DNA of 64,000 nt from an uncultured Dokdonia sp. (GCF_947492815.1 NZ_CANLOB010000021.1:1-64000); one strand, 5' to 3'; counted from the first letter of the stretch, positions 54,137 to 63,956 are shown. Made by a program: numbers and translations. Notes: generated by a model not told the origin, from the letters alone.

Positions 54137-55417
54137 ATGAATATAGAACAACTACATCAACTTTTTTTAGAAAGTACTGGTATCTGTACCGATACTCGAA
54201 AATTAAAAAAAGGGCAATTATATTTTGCACTAAAAGGAGCCAACTTTAATGGAAATCTATTTGCAAAAAAAGCTTTAGAACAAGGAGCCACCTATGCTGT
54301 CATTGATGAAGCACAAGAAGATCTTAACGCCACTATTTTAGTGGAAGATGTTTTAAAAACACTACAGGAGCTATCTACTTATCATAGAAAGTATTTAAAC
54401 ATTCCTATCGTAGCACTTACCGGGAGTAATGGAAAAACTACGACTAAAGAACTTATAAACGCTGTATTATCTCAAAAATATAATACCACTGCTACGCTAG
54501 GCAACCTCAACAATCACATAGGGGTTCCACTTACATTATTATCGATGTCTAAAGAAACGGAAATTGGCATTGTAGAAATGGGTGCAAATCATCAAGGTGA
54601 GATCGCCATGTTAAGTGAAATTGCACAACCAAATTTTGGGTATATCACAAATTTTGGAAAAGCACATTTAGAAGGATTTGGTGGTGTAGAAGGAGTTATC
54701 AAAGGAAAAAGTGAATTGTATAAATACATTCATAAAACCAATGGTATTGCATTTGTAAATAAAGAAGATCCTTTACAGATAAAACAATCTACCGGTTTAA
54801 CTATCAAAACATTTGGACCAAACATTGCAGATTACACTATTGCATTTAAAGAAGCATCTCCATATGTTCATTTAGAAACTAACGGTCTCACGATACAAAC
54901 ACAATTAACAGGTGCTTATAATGCCCTGAATATTGCCGCAGCCATTGCCATAGGCTCTTATTTTTCAATACCTATGGAAGCTATCAAAAAAGGAGTAGAA
55001 AATTACATTCCTGCTAATAATAGATCTCAAATCATAAAAAAGGAAAATAACAACACTATTATTTTAGATGCTTACAACGCAAATCCAACAAGTATGGAGG
55101 CGGCATTACTTAACTTAAGTAAACAATCATCAAAACACAAAATCGCTTTTTTAGGAGATATGTTTGAAGTTGGCAAAACCACACTTCAAGAGCATCAATA
55201 TATTCTTGATTATGCAGATTCGCTCCATATTGATCAAGTATATGCCGTTGGGCCCACTTTCGGGATTTCGATTCCTAAAAATAACAAATACCATGTGTTC
55301 CTGACATATAACGCTTTCGCGAAAGCGTATAAAAGCAACAGTACCGTAGACACAACCATACTCATTAAAGGATCACGCGGCATGGCTATGGAACGTGTCT
55401 TAGAGTTAATTTCATAA
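54137..55417 (+). CDS. murF: UDP-MurNAc-tripeptide D-alanyl-D-alanine ligase MurF
   Basis: The 426-residue Mur ligase has the ATP site ALTGSNGKTTTKELINAVL near residues 93-111. It also has EMGANHQGEIAML, TNFGKAHLEGFGG and the C-terminal DAYNANPTSMEAAL and LGDMFEVG typical of MurF. It adds D-Ala-D-Ala to the peptidoglycan precursor in the cytoplasm. It follows gldJ, but a terminator lies in the 61-base gap. One 14-bp palindrome near the C-terminus is read NAFAKAYKSN. The 3' end faces a tRNA on the opposite strand. Confidence 0.96.
   Translation: MNIEQLHQLFLESTGICTDTRKLKKGQLYFALKGANFNGNLFAKKALEQGATYAVIDEAQEDLNATILVEDVLKTLQELSTYHRKYLNIPIVALTGSNGKTTTKELINAVLSQKYNTTATLGNLNNHIGVPLTLLSMSKETEIGIVEMGANHQGEIAMLSEIAQPNFGYITNFGKAHLEGFGGVEGVIKGKSELYKYIHKTNGIAFVNKEDPLQIKQSTGLTIKTFGPNIADYTIAFKEASPYVHLETNGLTIQTQLTGAYNALNIAAAIAIGSYFSIPMEAIKKGVENYIPANNRSQIIKKENNNTIILDAYNANPTSMEAALLNLSKQSSKHKIAFLGDMFEVGKTTLQEHQYILDYADSLHIDQVYAVGPTFGISIPKNNKYHVFLTYNAFAKAYKSNSTVDTTILIKGSRGMAMERVLELIS
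55313..55326. repeat. 14-bp palindrome, copy 12
   Basis: Perfect copy near the 3' end of murF, read AFAKA. Confidence 0.9.
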
Positions 55418-55422
55418 ATATG

Positions 55423-55497
55423 TGGGTCATACTGGATTCGAACCAGTGACTTCTACCCTGTCAAGGTAACACTCTAAACCAACTGAGTTAATGACCC
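55423..55497 (-). tRNA. tRNA-Val (anticodon GAC)
   Basis: The minus strand folds into a full cloverleaf: acceptor GGGTCAT / ATGACCC, D-stem ACTC / GAGT, anticodon stem TTACC / GGTAG with loop TTGACAG (anticodon GAC, U33 present), a 5-base variable loop AAGTC, and T-arm ACTGG-TTCGAAT-CCAGT. The discriminator is A. A complete CCA is not encoded. It starts five bases past the murF stop on the opposite strand. Confidence 0.95.
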
Positions 55498-55570
55498 TTT
55501 TTGTAAAAATAAATAAAAGAAAAGGTTTTAATACCAAATGAACTTTAAAAATCTATTTAACTAAAGACAC

Positions 55571-56605
55571 TCACAGTGTATAATGCGTTTCACTTTGATT
55601 TCTGATCGTAGTTGCTGCTTGTTCAGCTGTAATATCACGCTGTGGATTTGCAAATAACTCATAGCCTACCATAAATTTCTTAACAGTAGCAGACCGTAAC
55701 AATGGCGGGTAAAATGACATATGCATATGCCATTCCGGGTGTTCTAATCCGTCTGTAGGCGCTTGATGTATTCCAGAAGAATATGGAAATGATGTTTGAA
55801 AAATATTATCATATTTAATAGTAAGCTTCTTAATAGCTTCTGCAAAACTCCATCGTTCTTCTTTTGTCAACCCTGTAACGGCAGCAACTTTTCGTTTTGG
55901 AAGGATCATCGTTTCATAAGGCCACACTGCCCAATAAGGAACCAATACGATTATATGCTCGTTTTGAAAAAGAATACGCTCTTTAGCTTCTAGTTCTTGA
56001 GAAATATAATCTCCCAAAAGAGATTTTCCATTTTCTTCCCAATAAGCTAACTGCCTATCTGTTTTTTTGACGACTTCTTCAGGAATTGTACTCTGTGACC
56101 AAATTTGCCCATGCGGATGCGGATTACTACACCCCATAATAGCGCCTTTATTTTCAAATATTTGCACATAATTAATCGCTGGATTTGCGCCTAGGCTTCT
56201 ATATTCATCTTGCCATAGAGCGACCACTTTATCTATATCAAGAACAGTCATCAACGGAAGTGTCAAAGAATGATTTTCTGAAAAGCAAACTACCTTGCAT
56301 ATACCTTGTTCTCCTTTGGCAAGTAACAAACCGTCTTGAGTTTGCGCAGTCGTAGTTTCAGAGAGTAAGGCTGCAAAATCATTGGTAAATACATAAGGCG
56401 CCTTATAATCTGGATTAACAGCACCTCCTGCTCTTTCGTTACCTGGACATAAATAACAATGCTCATCATATGTGATGGTCTCTAAGGAAGATGGCGCTTC
56501 ATTCTTTCCTTGCCAAGGTCGTTTAGTTCTATGAGGAGACACCAAAATCCATTCTCCAGTTAATATATTAAATCTTCTATGTGGATACTCTTGCAAAGAT
56601 GTCAT
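55571..56605 (-). CDS. galT: Galactose-1-phosphate uridylyltransferase
   Basis: The 344-residue protein has the HIT-fold active site NPHPHGQIW (H163-P-H165), with H165 as the uridylylated His. It has a zinc pair C50/C53 in HCYLCPG and the later GIHQAPTDG-x-EHPEWHMHM site. It swaps UDP between glucose-1-P and galactose-1-P in the Leloir pathway. It ends near tRNA-Val and starts one base after the galK stop, so galK-galT is one transcript. GalE and GalM are not in the window. Confidence 0.96.
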   Translation of the reverse strand: MTSLQEYPHRRFNILTGEWILVSPHRTKRPWQGKNEAPSSLETITYDEHCYLCPGNERAGGAVNPDYKAPYVFTNDFAALLSETTTAQTQDGLLLAKGEQGICKVVCFSENHSLTLPLMTVLDIDKVVALWQDEYRSLGANPAINYVQIFENKGAIMGCSNPHPHGQIWSQSTIPEEVVKKTDRQLAYWEENGKSLLGDYISQELEAKERILFQNEHIIVLVPYWAVWPYETMILPKRKVAAVTGLTKEERWSFAEAIKKLTIKYDNIFQTSFPYSSGIHQAPTDGLEHPEWHMHMSFYPPLLRSATVKKFMVGYELFANPQRDITAEQAATTIRNQSETHYTL

Positions 56606-56606
56606 A

Positions 56607-57755
56607 CTATGAATAAATTGATGTTCCTTGACTAGGAACTGTTACAAATGAAGTTAAGTCTATATCAAACTCTTTTTTATATGCTATTGATGCATCTGTA
56701 ATAAATTTTTCTACCGCATTTTTATGAATTAAATTAATCGTACAACCACCAAAGCCCCCTCCCATCATTCGGGCGCCAAGTACCTGATCATATCCTTTTG
56801 AAAAATCTACCAAAAAATCTAATTCAGGGCAACTGACTTCATATTGATGTTGCAATCCAAAATGAGAGGCATACATCAAATTTCCAAATTGCTTCAAATT
56901 TCCTTCTTTTAAATAATCAACAGCTTCTAAAACTCGCTGATTTTCTTGTAGAACGTATGTTGCTCTTTGAAAATGAACGTCAGATAATTGACTTTCATAG
57001 TCTTTTAATTGTAAAAGCGTGATATCCCGTAATGAAGTGATATTAGCATTATCCTTCTGCATCATGCTCACAACCTCCTCACATTCTTCCCTACGTGTAT
57101 TATACTCACTAGAAGCTAGATTATGAGACACATTTGTATTTAAAAGTAGTACAACATAAGGATCAAAATCTACATCTATATACGTATGCTGGTTCGTTAA
57201 GCAATCTAAAAGCAAGACAGTACTTTCTTTACTTTTCATCACAGCATACTGATCCATGATACCGCATTTAGTCCCTACAAAATTATGCTCAGCTCTTTGT
57301 GACAACTGCACCATTTGCAACGTAGATACGTTTAATTCAAAAAGTGCATTTAATCCATAAGCTATACCACATTCTAAAGCTGCAGAAGAGCTAACACCAC
57401 TCCCTAATGGAAGATCGCTATCTATAAGACAGTCAAAGGCACCTATACCATTAGTTATTTTTTGTATTTCTGCGACAACACCTACGATAAAATTTTCCCA
57501 AGTAGCTTCTCTAATCTCTACCTTATCTATATCGAAAGTAAAAAGCGCTTGATATGTAGTGCTCAATACAGTACATTGCGTAGCAGAGGATGCCTTTTGA
57601 AAAGAAAGTGTAATTTTCTTATCAATAGCCGTTGGAAGTACAAAACCATTATTATAATCTGTATGTTCTCCAATAAAGTTGATCCTGCCGGGTGATATGA
57701 CTTTTAATTGACTCTTAAAAGAATTCAGAAAAGATGTAATCTGTGTACTCATCAT
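56607..57755 (-). CDS. galK: Galactokinase
   Basis: The 382-residue GHMP kinase has the galactokinase signature GRINFIGEHTDYNNGFVLP near residues 23-41, the ATP loop LPLGSGVSSSAALECG near 115-130 and the late GGGFGGCTINL motif. It phosphorylates galactose at C1. Starts at 57755 and 57752 (MM) are equivalent. The divergent GntR gene and an inverted repeat between the two promoters suggest direct control by that regulator. Confidence 0.96.
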   Translation of the reverse strand: MMSTQITSFLNSFKSQLKVISPGRINFIGEHTDYNNGFVLPTAIDKKITLSFQKASSATQCTVLSTTYQALFTFDIDKVEIREATWENFIVGVVAEIQKITNGIGAFDCLIDSDLPLGSGVSSSAALECGIAYGLNALFELNVSTLQMVQLSQRAEHNFVGTKCGIMDQYAVMKSKESTVLLLDCLTNQHTYIDVDFDPYVVLLLNTNVSHNLASSEYNTRREECEEVVSMMQKDNANITSLRDITLLQLKDYESQLSDVHFQRATYVLQENQRVLEAVDYLKEGNLKQFGNLMYASHFGLQHQYEVSCPELDFLVDFSKGYDQVLGARMMGGGFGGCTINLIHKNAVEKFITDASIAYKKEFDIDLTSFVTVPSQGTSIYS

Positions 57756-57787
57756 AATAATAAATCTATGCTACTCTGGTCTACTCG

Positions 57788-57795
57788 CAAAAATA
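57788..57795 (-). promoter_or_regulatory. -7 element (TATTTTTG) of galK
   Basis: It matches TAnnTTTG on the minus strand, 32 bases before the galK start. The -33 region would fall about where the left arm of the inverted repeat lies. Confidence 0.5.
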
Positions 57796-57816
57796 ACAAA
57801 CCTGTCATTAAAATCT

Positions 57817-57875
57817 AATAAACTTGAAACATTATTAATTTTCAATATAATCCAACATAGAATTTGAAGTTTATT
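57817..57875. promoter_or_regulatory. Inverted repeat in the galK-gntR intergenic region
   Basis: Arms AATAAACTT (57817-57825) and AAGTTTATT (57867-57875) are perfect inverted copies, 41 bases apart, between the divergent galK and regulator genes. They could be paired half-sites for the GntR-family regulator at 57929. This is inferred from position. Confidence 0.45.
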
Positions 57876-57928
57876 TTGAGTTATATTTATTAAAACAATA
57901 CTTTAGCAAACAAACTTATACCTTTTTT

Positions 57929-58945
57929 ATGTCTTCGTTGTTCGAAAAAATATACGATTTACAGCACATACCTTCTATTTCTAAGCATGAACAAATTGTT
58001 CATGGGATTATGAATGCTATAGATGCTGGAGTACTCACTGTAGGAGACAAACTTCCCTCTATCAATGTAATGGTAGCCGAAATAGGGTACGCGCGTAAAA
58101 CAATCGTTAAGGCATATACAGAGTTAAAAGAACGAGGACTTGTAGAATCTAAGAATTTGAAAGGCTATTTTATCATAAGTCAAGAAACAAACACCACTTT
58201 AAAAGTAGCCCTCATCTTATTTGCTTTTCATAGTTTTCAGGAAGATTTTTACAACACTTTTAGAAAGGAATTAGGTAAAAGATTTCAAATTGATATCTTT
58301 TTTCATCACAACAACCTTAGTCTTTTTAAAACAATCATGGATAATATAAGTAGAAAATATGGGGCTTATGTTATTGCACCTATACAAGACCCTGAAGTAA
58401 TTCCTCTTATGGAAGCAATTTCTCCAGATCGTCTTTTAATTGTAGACAGGTATTTAAAATTACCCCCTACATATTCCTATATTACACAAGAATTTGAAGA
58501 AATCACATATAACAAACTTGTTGAACTCGCACCTCGTCTTCAAGAATATGATAAGATGATCTTATTCTTTAAAGCTAATACAGACTTACCAAAAGGCATT
58601 CTAAAAGCATTTCAACGTTTTATCACTGATTACAATATAAAAGGAGAAGTATTTCCTGACTATAGAGCCAAACTACTCAAAAAGAGAACTGCTTTTTTTA
58701 CAATTGCTGATTCAAGCTTATGGCAAATTCTAAAAGATGCTAGAAAACTGGAATATCGTATTGGGCAAGATATTGGTATACTAGCACATGACGATAATAT
58801 TGTAAAAGAAATTGCCTTTGGAGGGATCTCTACGATCTCAACAGATTTTACATTGATGGCAAAAAAGGCCGCTACTTATGTAAAAGAAGGAAACCCCATT
58901 CAAGAAACCATTCCTACCTATCTAAGACAAAGAAATTCTTTGTAA
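57929..58945 (+). CDS. GntR-family regulator with periplasmic-binding-like effector domain
   Basis: The 338-residue protein has a GntR winged helix in residues 15-80 (SKHEQIVHGIMNAIDAGVL, then GDKLPSINVMVAEIGYARKT, then YTELKERGLVES). The larger C-terminal part has a LacI/periplasmic-binding look (VALILFAFHSFQEDFYNTFR, then GAYVIAPIQDPE and ISTISTDFTLMAKKAATYV). Such regulators sense sugars in Bacteroidota polysaccharide loci. It is divergent from galK-galT and followed by a SusC/SusD pair, so galactose or galactosides are the likely effector. Confidence 0.88.
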   Translation: MSSLFEKIYDLQHIPSISKHEQIVHGIMNAIDAGVLTVGDKLPSINVMVAEIGYARKTIVKAYTELKERGLVESKNLKGYFIISQETNTTLKVALILFAFHSFQEDFYNTFRKELGKRFQIDIFFHHNNLSLFKTIMDNISRKYGAYVIAPIQDPEVIPLMEAISPDRLLIVDRYLKLPPTYSYITQEFEEITYNKLVELAPRLQEYDKMILFFKANTDLPKGILKAFQRFITDYNIKGEVFPDYRAKLLKKRTAFFTIADSSLWQILKDARKLEYRIGQDIGILAHDDNIVKEIAFGGISTISTDFTLMAKKAATYVKEGNPIQETIPTYLRQRNSL

Positions 58946-59080
58946 AAACAAGGTATTTCCACACATTATCTTTTCTTTTTTCCTACAAAAGACAATTATT
59001 ATATCCATATTTAAACATGGTTAATATTGTCATATTATCATTTTTTTAATACTTAATTATAAAAAATAGAAAAAATACTG

Positions 59081-59088
59081 TATTTTTG
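59081..59088 (+). promoter_or_regulatory. -7 element (TATTTTTG) before susC
   Basis: It matches TAnnTTTG and lies 82 bases before the preferred susC start, leaving a long leader. No -33 match is clear. Confidence 0.45.
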
Positions 59089-59169
59089 AAAAGTAGCATA
59101 GTGTATCATAGCATTAAATATGTTACAAATTAACCAAGCATGTCTAATCAATTTATAAAAACCAATTGT

Positions 59170-62100
59170 ATGAATCTAACAAAACTCAAACCCATTGTTA
59201 CGCTTCTTCTGGTCGTTATTTCTAGTTGTTTGTATGCACAGCAGACAATAACAGGAACCGTGACTGAAGAATTAGGACCATTACCTGGGGTAAATATTCT
59301 TGTGAAGGGCACTCAAAATGGAACAACTACAGATTTTGATGGTAATTATACGCTTTCAAATGTTGCAGATGACGCCATCATTATTTTCTCTTATACAGGT
59401 TTTACAACACAAGAAATCCCAGTAAATGGGCAAACTATTATTAATTTGGTAATGCAAATAGATGCCGCAGCTCTTGACGAAGTGATTGTTGTAGGATTTG
59501 GATCTCAATCTAAAAGAGATGTTACAGGTGCTATTTCACAAATAAAAACCGAAGACATTGCACAAGTTGTGACTGCAAACCCAACCTCAGCATTACAAGG
59601 TAAACTAGCCGGGGTTCAAGTTGAAACTGCTGGTGGTGCTCCTGGAAGTCCTGCTAATGTTTTTGTACGTGGTGTAAGTTCTTTAACAAATTCTGCTCCA
59701 TTATATGTAGTAGACGGTACTATATCTGACAATATCAACTACTTAAACGCAAAAGACATTGTAAATATACAAGTATTAAAAGATGCAACTTCAGCTGCCA
59801 TTTATGGATCTCGTGCTGCAAATGGCGTTGTTATAGTAACTACAAACAGAGGTAAAACTGATACTGCTCCTACTGTAAATATTGATATAAGAAGCGGTGT
59901 CAATGCAGTAGGAAGGACTTTAGATTTATTAAATGGACCTGAATACATTAACTTTTTGAATCAAAGACTTATTAATGATGGCCTTGAAGGAAATATTCAA
60001 GACCCAGGAATTGATACGGATTTTCAAGATCTATCTATTAACTCAGGTTTCATTCAAGATTATGGATTTAATGTATCTGGAGGTGGAGAAAATTCTAAAT
60101 ACTTTTTTAGCGCTAATTACTACGATGAAGAAGGATTACTTATCAGTGAAGATTTTAATCGTAAAAACATACGTTTAAATAGTGAGTTCAAATTAGGGAA
60201 ATTAAAAATTCAAGAATCATTTGGTTTTTCTGAAAATCGCTTTACACGAAACAACGCCTTTGGTAACCAAGGAGGTACTGTTCCAATTATTAGAGCTGAA
60301 GCACCTGAAAATTTAGGTGGATTTGAGTCTGTAGATGGAAACATCTTTGGAGTTGGTGGTGCTAACAAGTTTGCACAAGCACAACTTGTAAATGACCAAA
60401 ACACAGAGCGTAATTTCCTAGGAAATATTAATTTTTCTTATGAAATTATAGAAGGACTTACCGCCAAATTGAATATTGGTACGGAATATACCAGTTTTTA
60501 CAGAAATACATTTCAGCCTATATTTAATTTAGGAGGTCCTGATGTAGATCCTGCCAATACACCGTTTGATGCAACTTTTAATTTTAATCAACTTAATGAT
60601 TTAACAGAAGTTCGAGGAGAACGTTATGCTACTAATGTAGAACCAACAATTAATTACAAGAGAAGTGTTGGAGAGCATAACTTTGATGTCTTATTAGGAG
60701 GTGCTCGTCAAGACATTACCGATAATAGTATTGCTATTTATGCAGAAGGTTTACCAAGTAGTAGTATTACCAACATTGCCCAATTTACAGACAATATTGT
60801 AAATTCTGGTGGAGGACGTTTTGACAATAAACTCTTCTCAGTTTTCGGACGTATTAACTATAACTACAATAAGAAATATTTATTTACAGCTATTATACGT
60901 CGTGATAAAACTTCACTCTTTGCTGATGGATTCAACGAAGGAACCTTCCCTTCATTTTCAGCTGGATGGGTTATTAGCGATGAAGATTTCTTTAATAAAG
61001 ATGGTCTTTTTACTAATTTAAAGTTAAGAGCAGGATACGGAGAATTAGGCTCACAAAATGTCCCTCCTTTTTCAAATCAATCTGTTTTAGGATCTACTTC
61101 GCCAGTAACTTTCGGAGGTGTTTCTGGACAAATACCAGGCTTTGCCATCACCTCTCTTGTAGATCCTAGTATTACTTTTGAAACATCTACTACTGTAAAT
61201 ATAGGAATTGACGCAGCTCTTTTAAACAATGATTTAAGATTAAGTTTAGATTATTTTAATAGAGATAATGATGACGTTTTACAAGCTGTTGCTATTCCTG
61301 ATTCAAACGGATCTGTAAATCCTGTATTTCAAAATGCTTCTTCAATAAATAACAAAGGATTTGAATTTGAAGCACAATATCATTATGATAAAGGAGGAGA
61401 TTTCACATTTGATATCGGATTTAATTTATCTGCGATACAAAATGAATTAACCCGCTCTCCTAACCCTATTGTTGGACCTTCTTATAATGAAGAAGGATTA
61501 CGAGCAAATCGTTTTGAAGAAGGACAACCCTTAGGATTCTTTTTTGGATTTAGAACAGATGGAATTTATAATGATCAAGCAGAGATAGATAATGATCCAT
61601 TTTTAGCTAATGACCCAGATCGTAGAGCTTTATTACAGCCAGGAGATTTTAGAAGGGTCGATATTAATGGAGATGGTCGCATAAATGATGAAGACCAAAC
61701 ATCTTTAGGTGATCCTACACCTGATTTTACATATGGTATTAACTTTGCTGCAAACTATAAAAAATGGGATTTATCGGCATTTTTTAATGGAGTACAAGGA
61801 AATGAAATCTATAATGTAACAAAGTTCTTTGGGTATTTCTTCTTAGATGATAATAAACTAGGTATTGTAAGAGACGCATTTACACCACAAAACACAAATA
61901 CAAACTTACCAAGAGTATCTGTACAAGATCCCGCAGGAAATCAATTACCATCGGACTTTTTTGTTGAAGATGGTTCTTTCTTACGCCTAAAAACATTAGA
62001 AGTAGGATATAACTTTACAGACTTTATAGGAAAAGAATGGGTTTCTAATGCACGTGTTTTTGCAAACGTTCAAAATTTATTTACTATCACAAACTATTCT

Positions 62101-62268
62101 GGATATGACCCAGAAGTTGGATCTAACAATAATGGTTTAGGAGCCAATCGTGGTTTTTTCGGATTCAACCCTACGTTTGCATCAGACGCTGTTTTTGATA
62201 GAGGATTAGATATTAGAGCTCAACCAAGACCTAGAACATTTACAATGGGTCTACAAATGACATTTTAA
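59170..62268 (+). CDS. SusC/RagA-family TonB-linked outer-membrane receptor
   Basis: About 1032 residues: signal peptide (VTLLLVVISSCLYAQ), a carboxypeptidase-regulatory-like N-terminal domain (TITGTVTEELGPLPGVNILV, then KGTQNGTTTDFDG), and a TonB-box-like stretch (LDEVIVVGFGSQSKRDVTGA) leading into the plug. A large beta-barrel ends in QPRPRTFTMGLQMTF. It imports oligosaccharides or similar solutes captured by its SusD partner, encoded 20 bases downstream. The preferred start is 59170; a longer start at 59140 adds ten residues before the signal. The substrate is inferred from the neighbouring galactose genes. Confidence 0.94.
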   Translation: MNLTKLKPIVTLLLVVISSCLYAQQTITGTVTEELGPLPGVNILVKGTQNGTTTDFDGNYTLSNVADDAIIIFSYTGFTTQEIPVNGQTIINLVMQIDAAALDEVIVVGFGSQSKRDVTGAISQIKTEDIAQVVTANPTSALQGKLAGVQVETAGGAPGSPANVFVRGVSSLTNSAPLYVVDGTISDNINYLNAKDIVNIQVLKDATSAAIYGSRAANGVVIVTTNRGKTDTAPTVNIDIRSGVNAVGRTLDLLNGPEYINFLNQRLINDGLEGNIQDPGIDTDFQDLSINSGFIQDYGFNVSGGGENSKYFFSANYYDEEGLLISEDFNRKNIRLNSEFKLGKLKIQESFGFSENRFTRNNAFGNQGGTVPIIRAEAPENLGGFESVDGNIFGVGGANKFAQAQLVNDQNTERNFLGNINFSYEIIEGLTAKLNIGTEYTSFYRNTFQPIFNLGGPDVDPANTPFDATFNFNQLNDLTEVRGERYATNVEPTINYKRSVGEHNFDVLLGGARQDITDNSIAIYAEGLPSSSITNIAQFTDNIVNSGGGRFDNKLFSVFGRINYNYNKKYLFTAIIRRDKTSLFADGFNEGTFPSFSAGWVISDEDFFNKDGLFTNLKLRAGYGELGSQNVPPFSNQSVLGSTSPVTFGGVSGQIPGFAITSLVDPSITFETSTTVNIGIDAALLNNDLRLSLDYFNRDNDDVLQAVAIPDSNGSVNPVFQNASSINNKGFEFEAQYHYDKGGDFTFDIGFNLSAIQNELTRSPNPIVGPSYNEEGLRANRFEEGQPLGFFFGFRTDGIYNDQAEIDNDPFLANDPDRRALLQPGDFRRVDINGDGRINDEDQTSLGDPTPDFTYGINFAANYKKWDLSAFFNGVQGNEIYNVTKFFGYFFLDDNKLGIVRDAFTPQNTNTNLPRVSVQDPAGNQLPSDFFVEDGSFLRLKTLEVGYNFTDFIGKEWVSNARVFANVQNLFTITNYSGYDPEVGSNNNGLGANRGFFGFNPTFASDAVFDRGLDIRAQPRPRTFTMGLQMTF

Positions 62269-62288
62269 AAAAATAAAAAGAATACGAT

Positions 62289-63872
62289 ATGAAAACAATT
62301 AAAAAACTATTCCCAGTTATACTACTGCTATTTGCTGTAGCATTCTATTATAGCTGTGATGAAGAAGACTTAAATATTTCAAATCCAAACAATGTAGCAG
62401 AACCTGAATTTTTTCAATCTGAAGCAGATTTTAGACTTGCTGTAAATGGTATGTACCACCCTATTACTGCTGTTTTCTTCTGGGGACGTGTTGTACACAC
62501 AGGAGCTATGTTACGTTCTGATGCCTATAATGTTATCCCGTTCCAGCAAAACACCACCATGTCTACATTAGAAGGACAACCAGGCATTGCAAGATGGGCC
62601 GTAGATATGTATCCTCAATTATATCAATCTATTTCTAGAGCTAATAGAATTATTGAAGAAGATGCAGAAAATGAGGTGCTTTCTGGAGATGTTCAGAATG
62701 AAATTTTAGGACAAGCGCATTTTCAACGTGCATTTTGCAACTGGTATTTATTAAATCTCTTTGGAACAGCACCATTAGTGATGCAAATACCAGAGAATAC
62801 AGATGATTTCTTCCCTCCTAATGCAACAGCTGCTATGTTTAATGAAGCAATTATCGCCGATCTAACAGAAGCAGTTAATAGATTACCTGACACCTGGGGA
62901 GCTGAAGATTTAGGACGCCCAACTAGAGGTGCTGCACTAGCATTAAGAGGAAAAACATATTTATATATGGAAGACTGGGCAAATGCCGCTGCAGATTTGA
63001 CTACGGTTACTACATTAGGATATTCGCTACTTCCAAGTGTAAACTATGGAGATAATTTTTCTTCAGACTCATCACTTGAAAACAATAGTGAATCTATTTA
63101 CGAGTTACAATACGTTGCACAGGACAACTTTGTATGGGGCTCAGATATTCCATTAACAGGAACACAATCTAACTGGCATATTGATTACTCACCACCACAT
63201 GTAAGTTTAGATCAAGGCCATGTGATCAATCCACATATTCGTAATGTTTTTGATGCCAATGGGGATACTGTAAGACGTAATGCTACTATGGTATTTGATT
63301 ACCCAGGGGCAACAGGATATGCAGGAGTACCATACCTAGAAGATTTTGCTCCTAGTATAGAAACTATAAATGCTTTAGGAGTAGAACCTATTTTTTCTGT
63401 TAAATACACAGGTATTGAATCAGGACTCTCTAGTTCTTCAATTTCTGGATTTGGAAATGACCTTGGAACAAATTGGCGTATTATACGTTATGCTGATGTA
63501 CTTTTAATGCTAGCAGAAGCTCAAAACGAATTAGGAAATACAGAAGCTGCTATTGGGTTTATCAACCAAGTGCGAGACAGAGCACAAATTACAGACCTTC
63601 CTAGTGGCTTAAGTCAAAATGAGGTATTTGATGCCATTGTAGATGAGCGTATCATGGAACTTACAGGAGAAGGACATCGTTTCTTTGATATTGTAAGATG
63701 GGGAATTGCAGACGAAATCCTTGGGCAAGGATCTACCATTGCTGATGGAAATCACCCTAAATCTTTAGCAGGACCTGCTGCATTCTTTACACCAAACCAA
63801 GATGAAGTTTTATGGTTACCATTAACAGAATTGCAAGCAAACCCTAATCTAACTCAGAATCAAGGGTATTAA
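62289..63872 (+). CDS. SusD/RagB-family nutrient-binding lipoprotein
   Basis: The 527-residue lipoprotein (LLLFAVAFYYSC, lipid Cys near 23) has the SusD helical layout: NPNNVAEPEFFQSEADFRLA, ILGQAHFQRAFCNWYLLNLF, RPTRGAALALRGKTYLYMED, WRIIRYADVLLMLAEAQNEL and DERIMELTGEGHRFFDIVRW. It forms the lid of the SusC channel on the outer surface and binds the sugar. The pair with the upstream SusC gene and the galK-galT-regulator block suggests one galactoside-use locus. More genes of the locus may lie to the right. Confidence 0.94.
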   Translation: MKTIKKLFPVILLLFAVAFYYSCDEEDLNISNPNNVAEPEFFQSEADFRLAVNGMYHPITAVFFWGRVVHTGAMLRSDAYNVIPFQQNTTMSTLEGQPGIARWAVDMYPQLYQSISRANRIIEEDAENEVLSGDVQNEILGQAHFQRAFCNWYLLNLFGTAPLVMQIPENTDDFFPPNATAAMFNEAIIADLTEAVNRLPDTWGAEDLGRPTRGAALALRGKTYLYMEDWANAAADLTTVTTLGYSLLPSVNYGDNFSSDSSLENNSESIYELQYVAQDNFVWGSDIPLTGTQSNWHIDYSPPHVSLDQGHVINPHIRNVFDANGDTVRRNATMVFDYPGATGYAGVPYLEDFAPSIETINALGVEPIFSVKYTGIESGLSSSSISGFGNDLGTNWRIIRYADVLLMLAEAQNELGNTEAAIGFINQVRDRAQITDLPSGLSQNEVFDAIVDERIMELTGEGHRFFDIVRWGIADEILGQGSTIADGNHPKSLAGPAAFFTPNQDEVLWLPLTELQANPNLTQNQGY

Positions 63873-63923
63873 ACAAATGATGCTTTTTAATAATAAAATT
63901 TGAATTTAGTTTGTTTTTAATTT

Positions 63924-63956
63924 GTCGAGCAGGTCTTATCTTGTGGTCTGCTCGAC
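63924..63956. terminator. Hairpin downstream of susD
   Basis: Perfect 9-bp stem GTCGAGCAG / CTGCTCGAC around a 15-base loop, 51 bases after the susD stop. There is no strong T run, so it may be a terminator or a dispersed hairpin repeat. Confidence 0.5.
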
